From an uncultured beta proteobacterium (GTDB taxonomy: Bacteria > Pseudomonadota > Gammaproteobacteria > Burkholderiales > Burkholderiaceae_C): a stretch of 60,353 nt of DNA. The position numbers were made by a program, and so were the translations under genes. Location: NCBI GenBank assembly GCA_903920695.1, contig CAIXNB010000032.1, positions 1 through 60,353 of the forward strand. The letters are read 5' to 3'. Each line of letters opens with the position of its first letter. Position 1 is the first letter of the stretch. The notes beneath the pieces were generated by a model. The model saw only the letters and a list, made by a program, of their open reading frames with translations, ran no database searches and had not been told where the DNA came from. Below, one piece after another: positions 14,551 through 25,403 of this stretch.

Positions 14551-15216
14551 ATGAACAAATTCCTGCTATCGCTGTCCGCCCTGCTTGTCGCCTGTGTGAC
14601 GGCCCTGCCTGTTAATGCGCAGGAAATCCGGGGTGACGCCAAAGCCGGCGAGAAAAAGATCGCCATGTGCGTGGGCTGTCACGGCATCGTTGGCTATCAC
14701 GCGAGCTTCCCCGAGGTCTATCGGGTGCCCAAGATTTCGGGGCAGGGCGCCAAGTACATCGTGTCCGCGCTCACGGCCTACCAGAAGGGCGATCGCAAAC
14801 ACCCCAGCATGCGCGGCATTGTCGATAACCTGAGCGAGCAGGATATCGCCGATGTGGCGGCTTATTACGAAGCCCATGGCAAGCAGGAGGGTGCGCCGGT
14901 ACCGGGCAAGGCTGCCGAGGGCAACGCCCGCGTTGCCGCGCTGCTCAAGAAGGGCGCCTGCATCACCTGCCATGGCGAGAGCTTCAGCCAGCCCAAGGAG
15001 CCGATTTATCCGCGGATCGCGGGCCAGTATGCCGACTATCTGTTTGTGGCGCTCAAGTCCTACAAGACCGAAGGCAACCCGACCTGGGGCCGTGGCAACC
15101 CGATCATGGGCGGCGTTGCCAAGCAGTTTTCGAACGATGAACTTAAGGAACTGGCCAATTACGTGAGCGCGCTGCCGGGCGAACTCAAAACCCTGCCGCA
15201 AAGCAAGTTTCGCTAG
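14551..15216 (+). CDS. Periplasmic diheme cytochrome c (c4-like)
   Basis: 221 residues with a Sec signal peptide (basic MNK start, hydrophobic core, cleavage near VNAQ, residues 21-24). Two heme-attachment motifs, CVGCH (40-44) and CITCH (137-141), each begin a c-type domain with a downstream methionine (HPSMRG near 84-89 and GNPIMGG near the C-terminus). This two-domain layout is that of cytochrome c4, an electron carrier to terminal oxidases. It is a single gene, convergent with the YgjP-like gene. Confidence 0.92.
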   Translation: MNKFLLSLSALLVACVTALPVNAQEIRGDAKAGEKKIAMCVGCHGIVGYHASFPEVYRVPKISGQGAKYIVSALTAYQKGDRKHPSMRGIVDNLSEQDIADVAAYYEAHGKQEGAPVPGKAAEGNARVAALLKKGACITCHGESFSQPKEPIYPRIAGQYADYLFVALKSYKTEGNPTWGRGNPIMGGVAKQFSNDELKELANYVSALPGELKTLPQSKFR

Positions 15217-15232
15217 CCCGTCGGCAGACTGA

Positions 15233-15754
15233 TCATGCTGGCGGCGCCCACAGGCGCGTGCCAGTGGCGTCGAGGTGGGTCAGGTAGACGCGCAACTCAA
15301 ATTCGAGCTGGTGGTAATTGGGCTCCATGTGGCTGCAGAGCTGGTAGAAGGCCTTGTCATGGGCGCGCTCCTTGAGGTGCGCGAGCTCGTGCACCGTGAT
15401 CATCTTCAGGAACTCGGCCGGCACGTCCTTGAACAGGGCGGCGATGCGGATTTCGCGTTTGGCTTTGAGCCGTGAACCCTGTACCCGCGCGACCGTGGTG
15501 TGCGTGCCGAGCGCGTGTGCGACCACTTGCAGCTTGCTGTCAAACATGACTTTGGTGACGGGCTCAGCGCCGCGCAAATAGGCTTGGCGCAACTGCTGTA
15601 CGTAGTCGTATAGCGCCTTGTCGGTGCGCAGGCCGTGGCCTTGCGCGTACTTGTCCTGCAGCCACTGGCCGAGGCGTTGCTCCGTGAGCAGTTGTTCGAC
15701 CCGCGCCAGGGTGTCGGCGTCGTAGCCGTGCAGGTACTTCAGTTGCGGTTTCAA
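15233..15754 (-). CDS. YgjP-like metallopeptidase (DUF45/WLM type)
   Basis: 173 residues with a TTG start that overlaps the lysS stop (TTGA). The zinc motif [16 protein letters not shown] holds HExxH with a third histidine soon after, as in the YgjP/SprT-like group. Members of the DUF45 group are predicted metal-dependent hydrolases of unknown substrate. It is translationally coupled to lysS, so co-expressed with it. Confidence 0.85.
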   Translation of the reverse strand: MKPQLKYLHGYDADTLARVEQLLTEQRLGQWLQDKYAQGHGLRTDKALYDYVQQLRQAYLRGAEPVTKVMFDSKLQVVAHALGTHTTVARVQGSRLKAKREIRIAALFKDVPAEFLKMITVHELAHLKERAHDKAFYQLCSHMEPNYHQLEFELRVYLTHLDATGTRLWAPPA

Positions 15755-17304
15755 ACCTCGCGGCGCAGCGCTGGGAACAGGATCACATCGCGAATGCTGC
15801 TGCTGTCGGTGAGCAGCATCATGAGCCGGTCCAAGCCGACGCCGCAGCCGCCGGTTGGGGGCATGCCGTATTCCAGCGCGCGGATGAAGTCGTGGTCGTA
15901 GTACATGGCCTCGTCGTCGCCGTCGTCCTTGGCTGCGACCTGGGTCTGGAAGCGCGCTGCTTGTTCCTGCGCGTCGTTGAGCTCAGAGAAGCCGTTGCCG
16001 AATTCACGCCCGGTGATGTAGAGCTCGAAGCGCTCGGTGACGCCGGGCCGGTGGTCACTGGCGCGCGCCAGCGGCGAAATCTCGACCGGGTGCTCGCAGA
16101 TGAAGGTCGGCTGCCAGAGTTTTTCTTCCACCGTTTCTTCAAAGTACATCACTTGCAGGCTCGGTAGCGAGCGACTTGAGAGCTTGTCCTTGGCCTCGCT
16201 CAGGCCCAGTTTGCGCAGGGCACGGATCAGCCAATCGCGGTCTTCGACCTTCAGATGCGTGCTGCCTTCGAGCGGCTGGCCGGCTTCGGTGTGTTTGCAG
16301 ATGGCTTCGACGATGGTCAACCGCTCGAACGGCTGAGTCAGGTCAACCTCTTTGCCGCCATAGCTCAGTTGCAGAGTACCGCGTGATTTCTGCGCGGCAT
16401 CACGCACCAGCGCTTCGGTGAAGGTCATCAGGTCCTGGTAGTCCCAGTAGGCCGCGTAGAACTCCATCATGGTGAACTCGGGGTTGTGCCGTACCGAGAT
16501 GCCCTCGTTGCGAAAACTGCGGTTGATCTCGAACACGCGCTCGAAGCCGCCGACGATCAGGCGCTTGAGGTAGAGCTCGGGCGCAATGCGCAGAAACATC
16601 TGCTGGTCCAGCGCGTTGTGGTGCGTGGTGAAGGGCTTGGCGTTGGCGCCGCCCGGAATCGGGTGCAGCATCGGTGTTTCCACTTCCAGGAAATCGTGCG
16701 CCACCATGAACTCGCGAATGCCGCTGAGCGCCTTGCTGCGCGCGACAAAGCGCGCGCGCGTGCTCTCATCGGTCATCAGGTCGACATAGCGCTGGCGGTA
16801 CTTGGTTTCCTGGTCGTTCATGCCGTGGTGCTTGTCGGGCATCGGGCGCAGGCTCTTGGTCAAGAGGCGCAGGCTGCTGGCGTGGATCGACAACTCGCCG
16901 GTCTTGGTCTTGAAGACCTTGCCTTCGGCGCCCACGATGTCGCCCAAGTCCCAGTGCTTGAAGCTGGCGTAGAGGTCGGTGCCAATATCCTCGCCTTTGA
17001 TGTAGAGCTGGATGCGCCCACTGCTGTCCTGCAGGGTGGCAAAGCTGGCCTTGCCCATGACACGCTTGAGCATCATGCGCCCGGCGATCTTGGCCGTTGT
17101 GCCCTGCTCCAGCAGCGCTTCCGGCGTCTGGCCGGCGTGCGCGGCGAACAGGTCGGCGGCGTGGTCAGTCGGCTTGAAATCATTCGGGAAGGCGACGCCC
17201 TTGCCCTGCGCCTGTTGCTGGCGGATGGCCTTGAGTTTGTCTTGGCGCTCCAGGATCAACTGGTTTTCGTCCTGGGGCGCTGGGGCAGTGGTGTGGTCAG
17301 ACAT
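15751..17304 (-). CDS. lysS: Lysyl-tRNA synthetase, class II
   Basis: 517 residues from the ATG at 17304 (MSDHTT); a start 27 bases upstream is possible but less like the family. An OB-fold anticodon domain occupies about residues 50-170. The catalytic core shows motif 2 ([20 protein letters not shown]) and motif 3 ([14 protein letters not shown]). It charges tRNA-Lys. Length and motifs are normal. Confidence 0.97.
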   Translation of the reverse strand: MSDHTTAPAPQDENQLILERQDKLKAIRQQQAQGKGVAFPNDFKPTDHAADLFAAHAGQTPEALLEQGTTAKIAGRMMLKRVMGKASFATLQDSSGRIQLYIKGEDIGTDLYASFKHWDLGDIVGAEGKVFKTKTGELSIHASSLRLLTKSLRPMPDKHHGMNDQETKYRQRYVDLMTDESTRARFVARSKALSGIREFMVAHDFLEVETPMLHPIPGGANAKPFTTHHNALDQQMFLRIAPELYLKRLIVGGFERVFEINRSFRNEGISVRHNPEFTMMEFYAAYWDYQDLMTFTEALVRDAAQKSRGTLQLSYGGKEVDLTQPFERLTIVEAICKHTEAGQPLEGSTHLKVEDRDWLIRALRKLGLSEAKDKLSSRSLPSLQVMYFEETVEEKLWQPTFICEHPVEISPLARASDHRPGVTERFELYITGREFGNGFSELNDAQEQAARFQTQVAAKDDGDDEAMYYDHDFIRALEYGMPPTGGCGVGLDRLMMLLTDSSSIRDVILFPALRREV

Positions 17305-17428
17305 GAGAGGTGCAGTGGTGATGACAGCCAAGGAAAGTGTGGCGCTGGCTGGCGGGTCGAAAGAGGTGATTTTAAGTTGAGCGCCGCGCTCGCTATGATG
17401 CGTTTAGATTTTCACCTTTTCAATCAGT

Positions 17429-17471
17429 TGAGGACAGAGCTTGTTCGCTGCGCGTAACGGTGGTCTGTCCC
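17429..17471. repeat. Degenerate palindromic element with GGACAG...CTGTCC ends (copy A)
   Basis: Begins TTGAGGACAGAGCTTGTTCG and ends GGTGGTCTGTCC, so the ends are inverted. A related sequence lies at 18985-19030. Both are in gene leaders. This looks like a small dispersed palindromic repeat. Confidence 0.45.
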
Positions 17472-17508
17472 GCAAGCTTTCAGGAGGCGGTCTGTCTCGC
17501 AAGTTCTC
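17459..17508 (+). repeat. Imperfect 27-bp-period tandem repeat in the leader of the YggT gene
   Basis: GGTGGTCTGTCCCGCAAGCT (from 17459) and GGCGGTCTGTCTCGCAAGTT (from 17486) are near copies, 23 bases each, separated by AGGA. The second copy ends directly at the ATG. The only good Shine-Dalgarno (AGGAGG, 17482-17487) therefore lies 21 bases before the start codon. Confidence 0.6.
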
Positions 17509-18075
17509 ATGATGTACCAAATCATTTCCCTGTTGCTCGACGTTGCCACTGGCGTGCTCGGTGGCGCCTGTCTGTTGCGGCTGTATTTGCAATACCAGCG
17601 CATCCCGTTGTCGGCGCGATCGGGCAATCCGCTCGGACCCTTTATCTTCGCCTTGACCGACTGGCTGGTCCTGCCCTTGCGGCGGGTCGTGCCGGCCTGG
17701 GGGCGCTTGGACCTGGCCAGTTTGATTGGCGCCTATGTGCTGGTGCTGGCGCAATACTTCTTGCTTTGGCTACTGGCGGGCGCTGATGGTGGCCTGCTCG
17801 CGGTGCCGTTTCTGGCGTTTTTTGGCCTGCTGCGGCTGATCGTTTCGGGCCTGACGGGGCTGGTCATTGTCTACGCCATCCTGTCCTGGTTCCAGGCGCG
17901 TTCAACCCTGACCGATGTGATCGAGCGCCTGTGTGCACCGCCGCTGCGCCCGATCCGCCGCCTGCTGCCGCTGATGGGTGGTGTCGATCTGTCCCCGCTG
18001 GTGCTGTTGGTGCTGCTGCAGATCGCCTCCATCCTGCTTGGGCATCTACAGGCGGCGGTCATGCAGTTGCTCTGA
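17509..18075 (+). CDS. YggT-family membrane protein (two YggT repeats)
   Basis: 188 residues, strongly hydrophobic with about five or six membrane segments. Two halves repeat the YggT pattern (a membrane helix, an amphipathic segment with PLGPF/PPLRPIRR-like proline-arginine motifs, and another helix). YggT proteins are inner-membrane proteins of poorly known role, linked to osmotic tolerance and cell division. Divergent from lysS, convergent with accD. Confidence 0.88.
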   Translation: MMYQIISLLLDVATGVLGGACLLRLYLQYQRIPLSARSGNPLGPFIFALTDWLVLPLRRVVPAWGRLDLASLIGAYVLVLAQYFLLWLLAGADGGLLAVPFLAFFGLLRLIVSGLTGLVIVYAILSWFQARSTLTDVIERLCAPPLRPIRRLLPLMGGVDLSPLVLLVLLQIASILLGHLQAAVMQLL

Positions 18076-18095
18076 AGCGCTGGTTCCGGCGCCGT

Positions 18096-18968
18096 TCAGA
18101 TCACCGCATCAGCGGGCTGGCGCTGCAACATGGCCAGTGTGCTGGCAATGGTCTTGCGCAGTTCGCGCCGGTCGCAGATGAAGTCGATGGCGCCCTTGGT
18201 TTGCAGGAATTCGGCGCGTTGAAAACCTTCGGGTAGGGCCACGCGCATGGTGGACTCGATAACCCGTGGTCCGGCAAAACCGATCAGGGCCTTGGGCTCG
18301 GCGATGACGACGTCACCCAGAAAGGCAAAGCCGGCGCTGACGCCACCCATGGTGGGGTCGGTCAGCACGCTGATGAAGGGTAGTCCCTTCTTTGCCAGGC
18401 GCGTCAGTGAGGCGTTGGTCTTGGCCATTTGCATCAGGCTCAGCAGACCTTCCTGCATGCGTGCACCACCAGTCGAGGTGAAGCAGATAAACGGCACCTT
18501 CTGCTCGATTGCGGTGTGGACACCGCGCACAAAACGCTCGCCAACCACTGAGCCCATGCTGCCGCCCATGAACTCAAACTCGAAGCAGGCCGCCACCACG
18601 CCGATGCCCTGCACGGCGCCACCCATCACCACCATTGCATCGGTTTCGCCGGTGTTTTCCAGCGCTTCCTTCAGGCGTTCCGGGTACTTTCGGCTGTCCT
18701 TGAACTTGAGCGCATCGACCGGCAACACTTCCTGTCCGATCTCGAAGCGGCCTTCGTTATCCAGAAAGACATTGAGTCGCGCCCGCGCGCCGATGCGGTG
18801 GTGGTGGCTGCAGGTTGGGCAGACATTCTGGTTCTGTTCGAGGTCAGTCTTGTAGAGCACGGTCTCGCAGCTCGGGCATTTGATCCACAGGCCTTCGGGC
18901 ACGCTACGCCGGTCGGCCGGGTTGGTTTGCAGGATCTTCGGGGGTAGCAGTTTTTCAAGCCAGCTCAT
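18096..18968 (-). CDS. accD: Acetyl-CoA carboxylase carboxyltransferase subunit beta
   Basis: 290 residues from the ATG at 18968 (GGAG 5-6 bases upstream). An N-terminal zinc ribbon with CPSC and CPTC (about residues 29-51) is followed by the carboxyltransferase domain with [21 protein letters not shown] and [12 protein letters not shown]. It transfers carboxyl to acetyl-CoA in fatty acid synthesis, with AccA encoded elsewhere. It follows trpA after about 75 bases that hold a dispersed repeat. Confidence 0.97.
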   Translation of the reverse strand: MSWLEKLLPPKILQTNPADRRSVPEGLWIKCPSCETVLYKTDLEQNQNVCPTCSHHHRIGARARLNVFLDNEGRFEIGQEVLPVDALKFKDSRKYPERLKEALENTGETDAMVVMGGAVQGIGVVAACFEFEFMGGSMGSVVGERFVRGVHTAIEQKVPFICFTSTGGARMQEGLLSLMQMAKTNASLTRLAKKGLPFISVLTDPTMGGVSAGFAFLGDVVIAEPKALIGFAGPRVIESTMRVALPEGFQRAEFLQTKGAIDFICDRRELRKTIASTLAMLQRQPADAVI

Positions 18969-18984
18969 GGAATCTCCTTTATGG

Positions 18985-19030
18985 TTTGGGGACAGCGCTG
19001 GTTCGTTTTGCGTCGCTGCGGTTTGTCCCA
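18985..19030. repeat. Degenerate palindromic element with GGGACA...TGTCCC ends (copy B)
   Basis: Begins TTTGGGGACAGCGCTGGTTC and ends GCGGTTTGTCCC. The inverted ends and the middle (GCT-GGTTCG, GCGT) resemble the copy at 17429-17471. It fills most of the trpA-accD spacer. Confidence 0.45.
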
Positions 19031-19042
19031 TAAGGTTCCAGA

Positions 19043-19860
19043 TTATGAATCCAGTGCGGTCCGGATTTCGCGCAGGAAGTTTTGCGCGGTCTTGCCGACC
19101 TGGTCTCTGGGTTGCGCTTCAATCAACTGGATGATCCGGCTACCGATCACGATCGCATCGGCGACCTCTCCGATGGCGCGTGCCGTGGTCGCGTCGCGGA
19201 TGCCAAAACCGACGCCTACCGGCACGCTGACATGGCGGCGAATGCGCGGCAGCATGGCCTGCACGGCCGCTGTGTCGAGCGTGCCTGAACCGGTGACGCC
19301 CTTGAGCGAGACGTAGTAGACGTAGCCGCTGGCGACACGCGCGACCTGCTGCATGCGCGCGTCGGTGCTGGTGGGGGCGAGCAGAAAGATCAGATCGAGC
19401 CCGTGCTGCTTGAGTTCCGCAGCAAAGCCTTCGCATTCTTCCGGCGGGTAGTCGACGATCAGCACGCCGTCGACGCCGACGACGGCCGCATCGGTCACGA
19501 AGGCGCTCTTGCCGTCAAGGCGGTCGTGCTTCTGGTTGTAGCGCTCAACCGGATTGGCATAACCCATCAGCACCACGGGCGTTGTGTTGTCCTGTTGACG
19601 AAAGCTGCGCACCATGGCCAATACCTGCACCATGCCGATGCCCAGCGCCAGTGCCTTGTCGCCGGCCTTCTGGATTACCGGGCCGTCGGCGCTGGGGTCG
19701 GAGAACGGCACTCCGAGCTCGATCACATCGGCGCCACCGGCGACCATGGCGTGCATCAGCTCTGGCGTGATGTCGGCGAATGGAAAGCCGGCCGTGACGT
19801 AGGGAATCAGGGCCTTGCGCCCCTGCTTTTTCAGTGCGGCAAAAGTTGTGGCGATACGAC

Positions 19861-19864
<4 letters not shown>
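19043..19864 (-). CDS. trpA: Tryptophan synthase alpha subunit
   Basis: 273 residues, starting [11 protein letters not shown], with ATGA overlap to trpB. TIM-barrel motifs are in place: [17 protein letters not shown] (with the catalytic acid region), and the phosphate-binding GVGFGIRDA and IGSRI near the C-terminus. It releases indole from indole-3-glycerol phosphate and passes it to TrpB. Confidence 0.97.
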
Positions 19865-21150
<1,286 letters not shown>

Positions 21151-21156
21151 GGTTGA

Positions 21157-21954
21157 TCAGTTGGGGGCTTCGAATTGCCTGTCGGCGGCGCGCACGGCGG
21201 CGACAAACTGCCTGATTTTTTCGGGATCCTTGAGCCCCTGGTTGCCGGGTCCGGACAACTCGACGCCCGAGCTCACATCGACGGCCAGGCTCTTAGCGCG
21301 CGGCCGTAACTGCCGAATGCCGTCGCCCACGTTTGCAGCGCTGAGCCCACCACTCAAGACGAGGTGAGCGTTGACGTTTGGAGGCAGCAGTGACCAATTG
21401 AATGCGTGTCCGCCACCACCGTACCCGTCGACTTGCGCGTCGAGCAAAATGGCTTGGGCTTTTGAGTAATCGAGCGCGTATTTTACGAGATCGAAGTCGC
21501 GCCCGGCATCGCCCAGCGGAATGCGGGCGGCGCGCAGAAAGGGTCGGGTGCCTTGCCGCGTGGCAAGCAGGCACTGGGCTGGCGTTTCGTCGCCATGAAA
21601 CTGCAGGCAGGCCGTGGGAATCGCGTCGCAGGCGGCGTTGATGTTTGCCTGTTTTTCGTTGACGAATAACAGGACCGGCGTGACAAAGGGCGGCAGTCGG
21701 CGTACCAGTTCGGCCGCGCGCGCAAGCGGCACATGGCGCGGACTCTTGCTGTAGAGCACAAAGCCAATGGCATCGGCGCCAGCCGCGACGGCGGTATCGA
21801 CATCGGCTTCGCGCGTCAGACCACAGATCTTGATCCTCGTTCGGACTGCCCCCACGCTTGCCGCTGCGCGTGCTGCGCTGCCCCCCACGGGGGCCCTCGC
21901 GCCTTGGGGCGGCCCGGCGTCGCTCAAGATTTGCTTTTCGAATGGTGTAGTCAT
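21157..21954 (-). CDS. trpF: Phosphoribosylanthranilate isomerase with an unusual N-terminal extension
   Basis: 265 residues. The enzyme proper starts at about residue 39 with RTRIKICGLTREADVDTA (catalytic cysteine in KICGLT) and runs to the C-terminal barrel strand VDVSSGVELSGPGNQG (catalytic aspartate). It converts phosphoribosylanthranilate to CdRP. The first 38 residues, rich in G, A, P and R, are encoded by a GC-rich palindromic repeat and are absent from normal family members. Real translation may start at the GTG at about 21856 instead. The ATG at 21954 overlaps the truA stop (ATGA). Confidence 0.93.
   Translation of the reverse strand: MTTPFEKQILSDAGPPQGARAPVGGSAARAAASVGAVRTRIKICGLTREADVDTAVAAGADAIGFVLYSKSPRHVPLARAAELVRRLPPFVTPVLLFVNEKQANINAACDAIPTACLQFHGDETPAQCLLATRQGTRPFLRAARIPLGDAGRDFDLVKYALDYSKAQAILLDAQVDGYGGGGHAFNWSLLPPNVNAHLVLSGGLSAANVGDGIRQLRPRAKSLAVDVSSGVELSGPGNQGLKDPEKIRQFVAAVRAADRQFEAPN
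21848..21925. repeat. GC-rich palindromic repeat lying inside the 5' end of trpF
   Basis: The stretch has CCCCC-AC-GGGGG-type hairpins (around 21881-21893) and a GGGCGGCCCGGCGTCG block. It resembles a family of GC-rich repeats that I recall from intergenic spacers of Comamonadaceae genomes; this recollection is unchecked. Here it is open in the trpF frame and would be translated. Confidence 0.5.
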
Positions 21955-22733
21955 GGCAGTCCATCAAAGCCGGGTGTGCGATCCGGCAAACCCCAATGGG
22001 GGGCGTAGCGCGGCCCGAGGAAATACAGGCCGTCGGGCGAAAAGGTTGGTGCGGCGGCGTTGCGGTCGCGCGCCAGCAGCACCTCGCGCAGCCAGTCCGG
22101 GCCATGTTTGCCCTGGCCGACCGCAAGCAGGCAGCCCATGATGTTGCGGATCATGTGGTGCAGGAAAGCGTTGGCCTCGAACTCGAAGCGCCAGTAGGCG
22201 CCGCGCTGGGAAATGTCAATGCGTGTCAGGGTCTTGACCGGTGACAGTGCCTGGCAGGCCGAGGCGCGAAAGGATGTGAAATCGTGTTCGCCCAGCAGTA
22301 GTGCTGCGGCGCAGCGCATCGGTTCGATTGCAAGCGGACGATAGGCCCAACCGACGCGGCCCGCGTCGATACTCGGGCGCACCGGTGACTCGCGCAGGAT
22401 ATAGGCATAGCGGCGCGACAGGGCGCTGGCGCGGCAATGGAACTCAGGCGGCACGACTTGTGCCCACTCGACTGCGATGTCGCGTGGCAGCAAGGCGTTG
22501 CTGCCTCGCACCCAGGATGAAGACGGGCGATCCAGTACGGTGTCGAAATGCACGACCTGCATCAGCGCGTGGACGCCGGCATCGGTGCGACCGGCGCACA
22601 GGGTCGAGACCTTGCGGGCGCTGAATCGGCTCAGTGCCAGTTCGAGCTGGTCCTGCACCGTCTGCCTCGACAACTGGCTTTGCCAGCCCTGGTAGGCTTG
22701 GCCGTTGTAGCTGATTGCGAGCGCCAGCCTCAC
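21951..22733 (-). CDS. truA: tRNA pseudouridine(38-40) synthase
   Basis: 260 residues. The catalytic aspartate lies in AGRTDAGVHALMQVVHFDT. Other family signatures are YNGQAYQGWQ near the start and the C-terminal FLHHMIRNIMG. It modifies positions 38-40 of the anticodon stem-loop. Coupled to trpF by ATGA; the fimV stop is 7 bases upstream. Confidence 0.96.
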   Translation of the reverse strand: MRLALAISYNGQAYQGWQSQLSRQTVQDQLELALSRFSARKVSTLCAGRTDAGVHALMQVVHFDTVLDRPSSSWVRGSNALLPRDIAVEWAQVVPPEFHCRASALSRRYAYILRESPVRPSIDAGRVGWAYRPLAIEPMRCAAALLLGEHDFTSFRASACQALSPVKTLTRIDISQRGAYWRFEFEANAFLHHMIRNIMGCLLAVGQGKHGPDWLREVLLARDRNAAAPTFSPDGLYFLGPRYAPHWGLPDRTPGFDGLP

Positions 22734-22740
22734 GACGCGG

Positions 22741-25158
22741 TCATGCTGATGACAACTGGCTCAGGGCGCGTTGCGCCTTGGCTTTCATATCGCCTGAGGC
22801 TTGGGCGATCACTTCCTCGATCAGTGCGCGCGCGCCGTCCGCATCACCAATGGCCTGAAATTCCTCGGCCAGCGCCAGCTTGGTGGCCATTGAGTTCGCC
22901 TGCAGCTCGGCGGTTGGGGTCGAATCCGGCGTTGGCACGTCGTCCAGGTCGAGCGACAGGGCGCTCAGGTCGAATTCGAGCATGTCGAATTTGGGTGTCT
23001 TGGGTGCCGTCAGCTGCGGAGTCGGTGCTTCGGGTGGCAGGTCTGGCAATGTGAAATCGATGGAATTCGTGTCTGCGTTAGTGCGCGTCGCACTCCGTTC
23101 CGGGGTCCGAGTTTCGGTATTTTCGCCTGCTAGATTGAGGTCAAGGTCGAGTAGCCCGGGTGTGGTTTCAGCCAGACTATCGGCGGTTTCCCAGGCTGCG
23201 TCAGCCGGCGCTTCATCGATCGAAAAGTCGAGATCGAGATCGATGTCGACGGCACCGGCGGATGCGGCATCAGGCATCTGAGCGGCAGGGCTCGCAGCAA
23301 CTTCGGCGGGCGCGGCGTCGGGTTCGAAGTGAGTTGGAAGCGCCGGCGTCACAACTGCCGTGGTGGCTTGTCCACCGCTGCGGTACAAGGCATTGCCGGG
23401 GTCAATGCTTTGACCGAGCTCGCGCATGCGCTCCCACTCCGGTCCCTGTCCCCCGCAGGCCGCGTAAGCCAGTTCCGCCGTCGCTTGAAAGGATTGCAGG
23501 TCACGCCGCTTGGCGAACAGTTCAAGCAATTTTTGGTGAATCGCCAGGCGTGCCGGGCTGCTGCGCAGCGCATCCTTGAGGATTTCCTCGGCCTGAAAAT
23601 CCCGGCCGTAGGCCAGGTAGACGTCAGCTTCGGCGACCGGATCGACTTCTTCGGCGGCGCCAAGCTGGCTTGGCGAATAGGCGATCGCGGGGCTGGAGTT
23701 GACGCTGTCATTGGTATCGACACGCTGTCCGCCACTGGCACCAAAAAATGAGTCGGGGTGCAAGCGAACTTCTGGCGCCAGCTTGTCGCCTTCACTGGCC
23801 TGTCGGCGCTGGCGTGCCCGGTAGAACCCGAGAAGAGCCAGCAAGGCGATGACAGCGCCAGCGCCGACCGGGAGCATCGGGTTTTCCAGGATGTCGTCAA
23901 TCAGACTTGATTTGGCCGCTGGCGCTGGCAGTGCGGCTGGACGTTTGAGTACCGGTGCCACTGCCGCTGTGGGTGCTGATGTGGGCGGCGCGACCGTTGC
24001 CACTGCGGCTTGGGCGGGCACGGATGCGGCCTCCATCGCGCCCGGGGTGACGGTGTTTGACGCGGCGCCAAGCTTGCTCAGATCGCTGATGTTCTGCGCC
24101 AGTTCGGCGGCCCGTTTGGCCGCATCCTGGGCGGCGCGCTGCGCGGCCAACTGATCTTCGGTCTGCTGCTTCTGAATGGCCCCCTTGGACAGGGTCAGTT
24201 TGTCTGGCGCGCTGCTGCTCACGCGCTGGTCTTCAAGTTTGGCCTGCACGTTGCCACTGGCATTGCGGTCGGCTGCGCTAAGGGCTGCATTGGGTGCGCC
24301 AAGGGCCAGGCGGCGACGGAATTCGTTGAAGTCTTTGCTTTGTGCAATGATGATTTGCGTCGCTTGCGCCACTGGCGTTGCCTCGGCCTGGGCGGTCGAA
24401 GGGATGGTCATGACCGAACCGGCTTTGATGCGGTTGACGTTGTCGTCCATGAACGCCGTCGGATTAAGGCGCAGCAACGCCACCAGCATTTGATCGAGCG
24501 AGATGCTGGCCGGTTTGGTGGCGCTGGCAATTTTGCTGGCGGTGTCGCCCGGCTTGACGCTGATCGTACCGTTTGTGCTGCCGGGCGTTGTGGCGGCGGG
24601 TGCCCGCAGGCCAGCCTGAGGCGCCACTTTCATGGGTTCGGCAGCACGTGTCGCGACTGGCACCGGCGCAGATGGGGCTGGTCGTTCTGCGGGCCGCGGC
24701 GCCGCCAGTTGCGCCGGGTTTGGCGCTGGCGTCGGTGTCGGGTGCAAATTCGGCGGATCAAACAGCAGTGTGTAGTCGCGAACAATGCGGCCGCTGGCCC
24801 AACTGGCCTCGATGACCAGATCCACAAACGGATCGTTGATCGCGCGGTCGCCGCTCAGGCGAATATAGGTCCGACCGTCGGCGCGCTTATGCAGGCTGGC
24901 TTGCAGGTTGGACATGGCGGCGTTGTAGTCAATCCCGGCCGCCTTGAAGCTTGCCGGCGACGCCACAGCAGCCTTGAGCGATGCGGCCTCGTCGGCGTTG
25001 ATGTCGGGTATCTCTACTTCAGCGCGTAAAGGCTCGCCGAGCGCCGACAGGACCGTGATGCGGCCCAGGGAAAGCGCCATCGCATCCGGTTGCCATAACG
25101 CGAGGCACACCGCCGCCGCCAGGGCAGTCTGTTGCCAGCGATGAGTTTTAACGATCAA
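22741..25158 (-). CDS. fimV: FimV-like polar membrane protein
   Basis: 805 residues with a TTG start supported by GGAG 8 bases upstream. A signal peptide ends near MALS (about residues 27-30), followed by the FimV N-terminal LGRITVLSALGEPLRAEVEI. A LysM-like peptidoglycan-binding segment (ISVKPGDTASKIA) starts near residue 200. A membrane helix (VGAGAVIALLALLGF) lies near 430-445. The cytoplasmic part is acidic, TPR-like, and ends in the FimV C-terminal domain (ATKLALAEEFQAIGDADGAR). FimV organises cell-pole type IV pilus and signalling functions. Its place between asd and truA is the usual one. Confidence 0.93.
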   Translation of the reverse strand: MIVKTHRWQQTALAAAVCLALWQPDAMALSLGRITVLSALGEPLRAEVEIPDINADEAASLKAAVASPASFKAAGIDYNAAMSNLQASLHKRADGRTYIRLSGDRAINDPFVDLVIEASWASGRIVRDYTLLFDPPNLHPTPTPAPNPAQLAAPRPAERPAPSAPVPVATRAAEPMKVAPQAGLRAPAATTPGSTNGTISVKPGDTASKIASATKPASISLDQMLVALLRLNPTAFMDDNVNRIKAGSVMTIPSTAQAEATPVAQATQIIIAQSKDFNEFRRRLALGAPNAALSAADRNASGNVQAKLEDQRVSSSAPDKLTLSKGAIQKQQTEDQLAAQRAAQDAAKRAAELAQNISDLSKLGAASNTVTPGAMEAASVPAQAAVATVAPPTSAPTAAVAPVLKRPAALPAPAAKSSLIDDILENPMLPVGAGAVIALLALLGFYRARQRRQASEGDKLAPEVRLHPDSFFGASGGQRVDTNDSVNSSPAIAYSPSQLGAAEEVDPVAEADVYLAYGRDFQAEEILKDALRSSPARLAIHQKLLELFAKRRDLQSFQATAELAYAACGGQGPEWERMRELGQSIDPGNALYRSGGQATTAVVTPALPTHFEPDAAPAEVAASPAAQMPDAASAGAVDIDLDLDFSIDEAPADAAWETADSLAETTPGLLDLDLNLAGENTETRTPERSATRTNADTNSIDFTLPDLPPEAPTPQLTAPKTPKFDMLEFDLSALSLDLDDVPTPDSTPTAELQANSMATKLALAEEFQAIGDADGARALIEEVIAQASGDMKAKAQRALSQLSSA

Positions 25159-25403
25159 TTTGAGGACTCCGGGGTTCTGGCGACTGCAAAATAAGTCCTA
25201 TAGGGCAAACTGGCACAGCGGTACTGGGAAATTGCAAAGCACCTTAACATCAATGTCTGGGCCTGACAAGCTGGCCCGGTGACTCGGTCCAGTCCTTGGT
25301 CGGCGCGGACTGCATCAATCGATTCTTTGTTGTCCGGTGACAACGACCCGCGTGCCCTTGATGTTGGGCTAGCGGGGCGCGTACAGGTTTCGGGCCATTG
25401 CGT

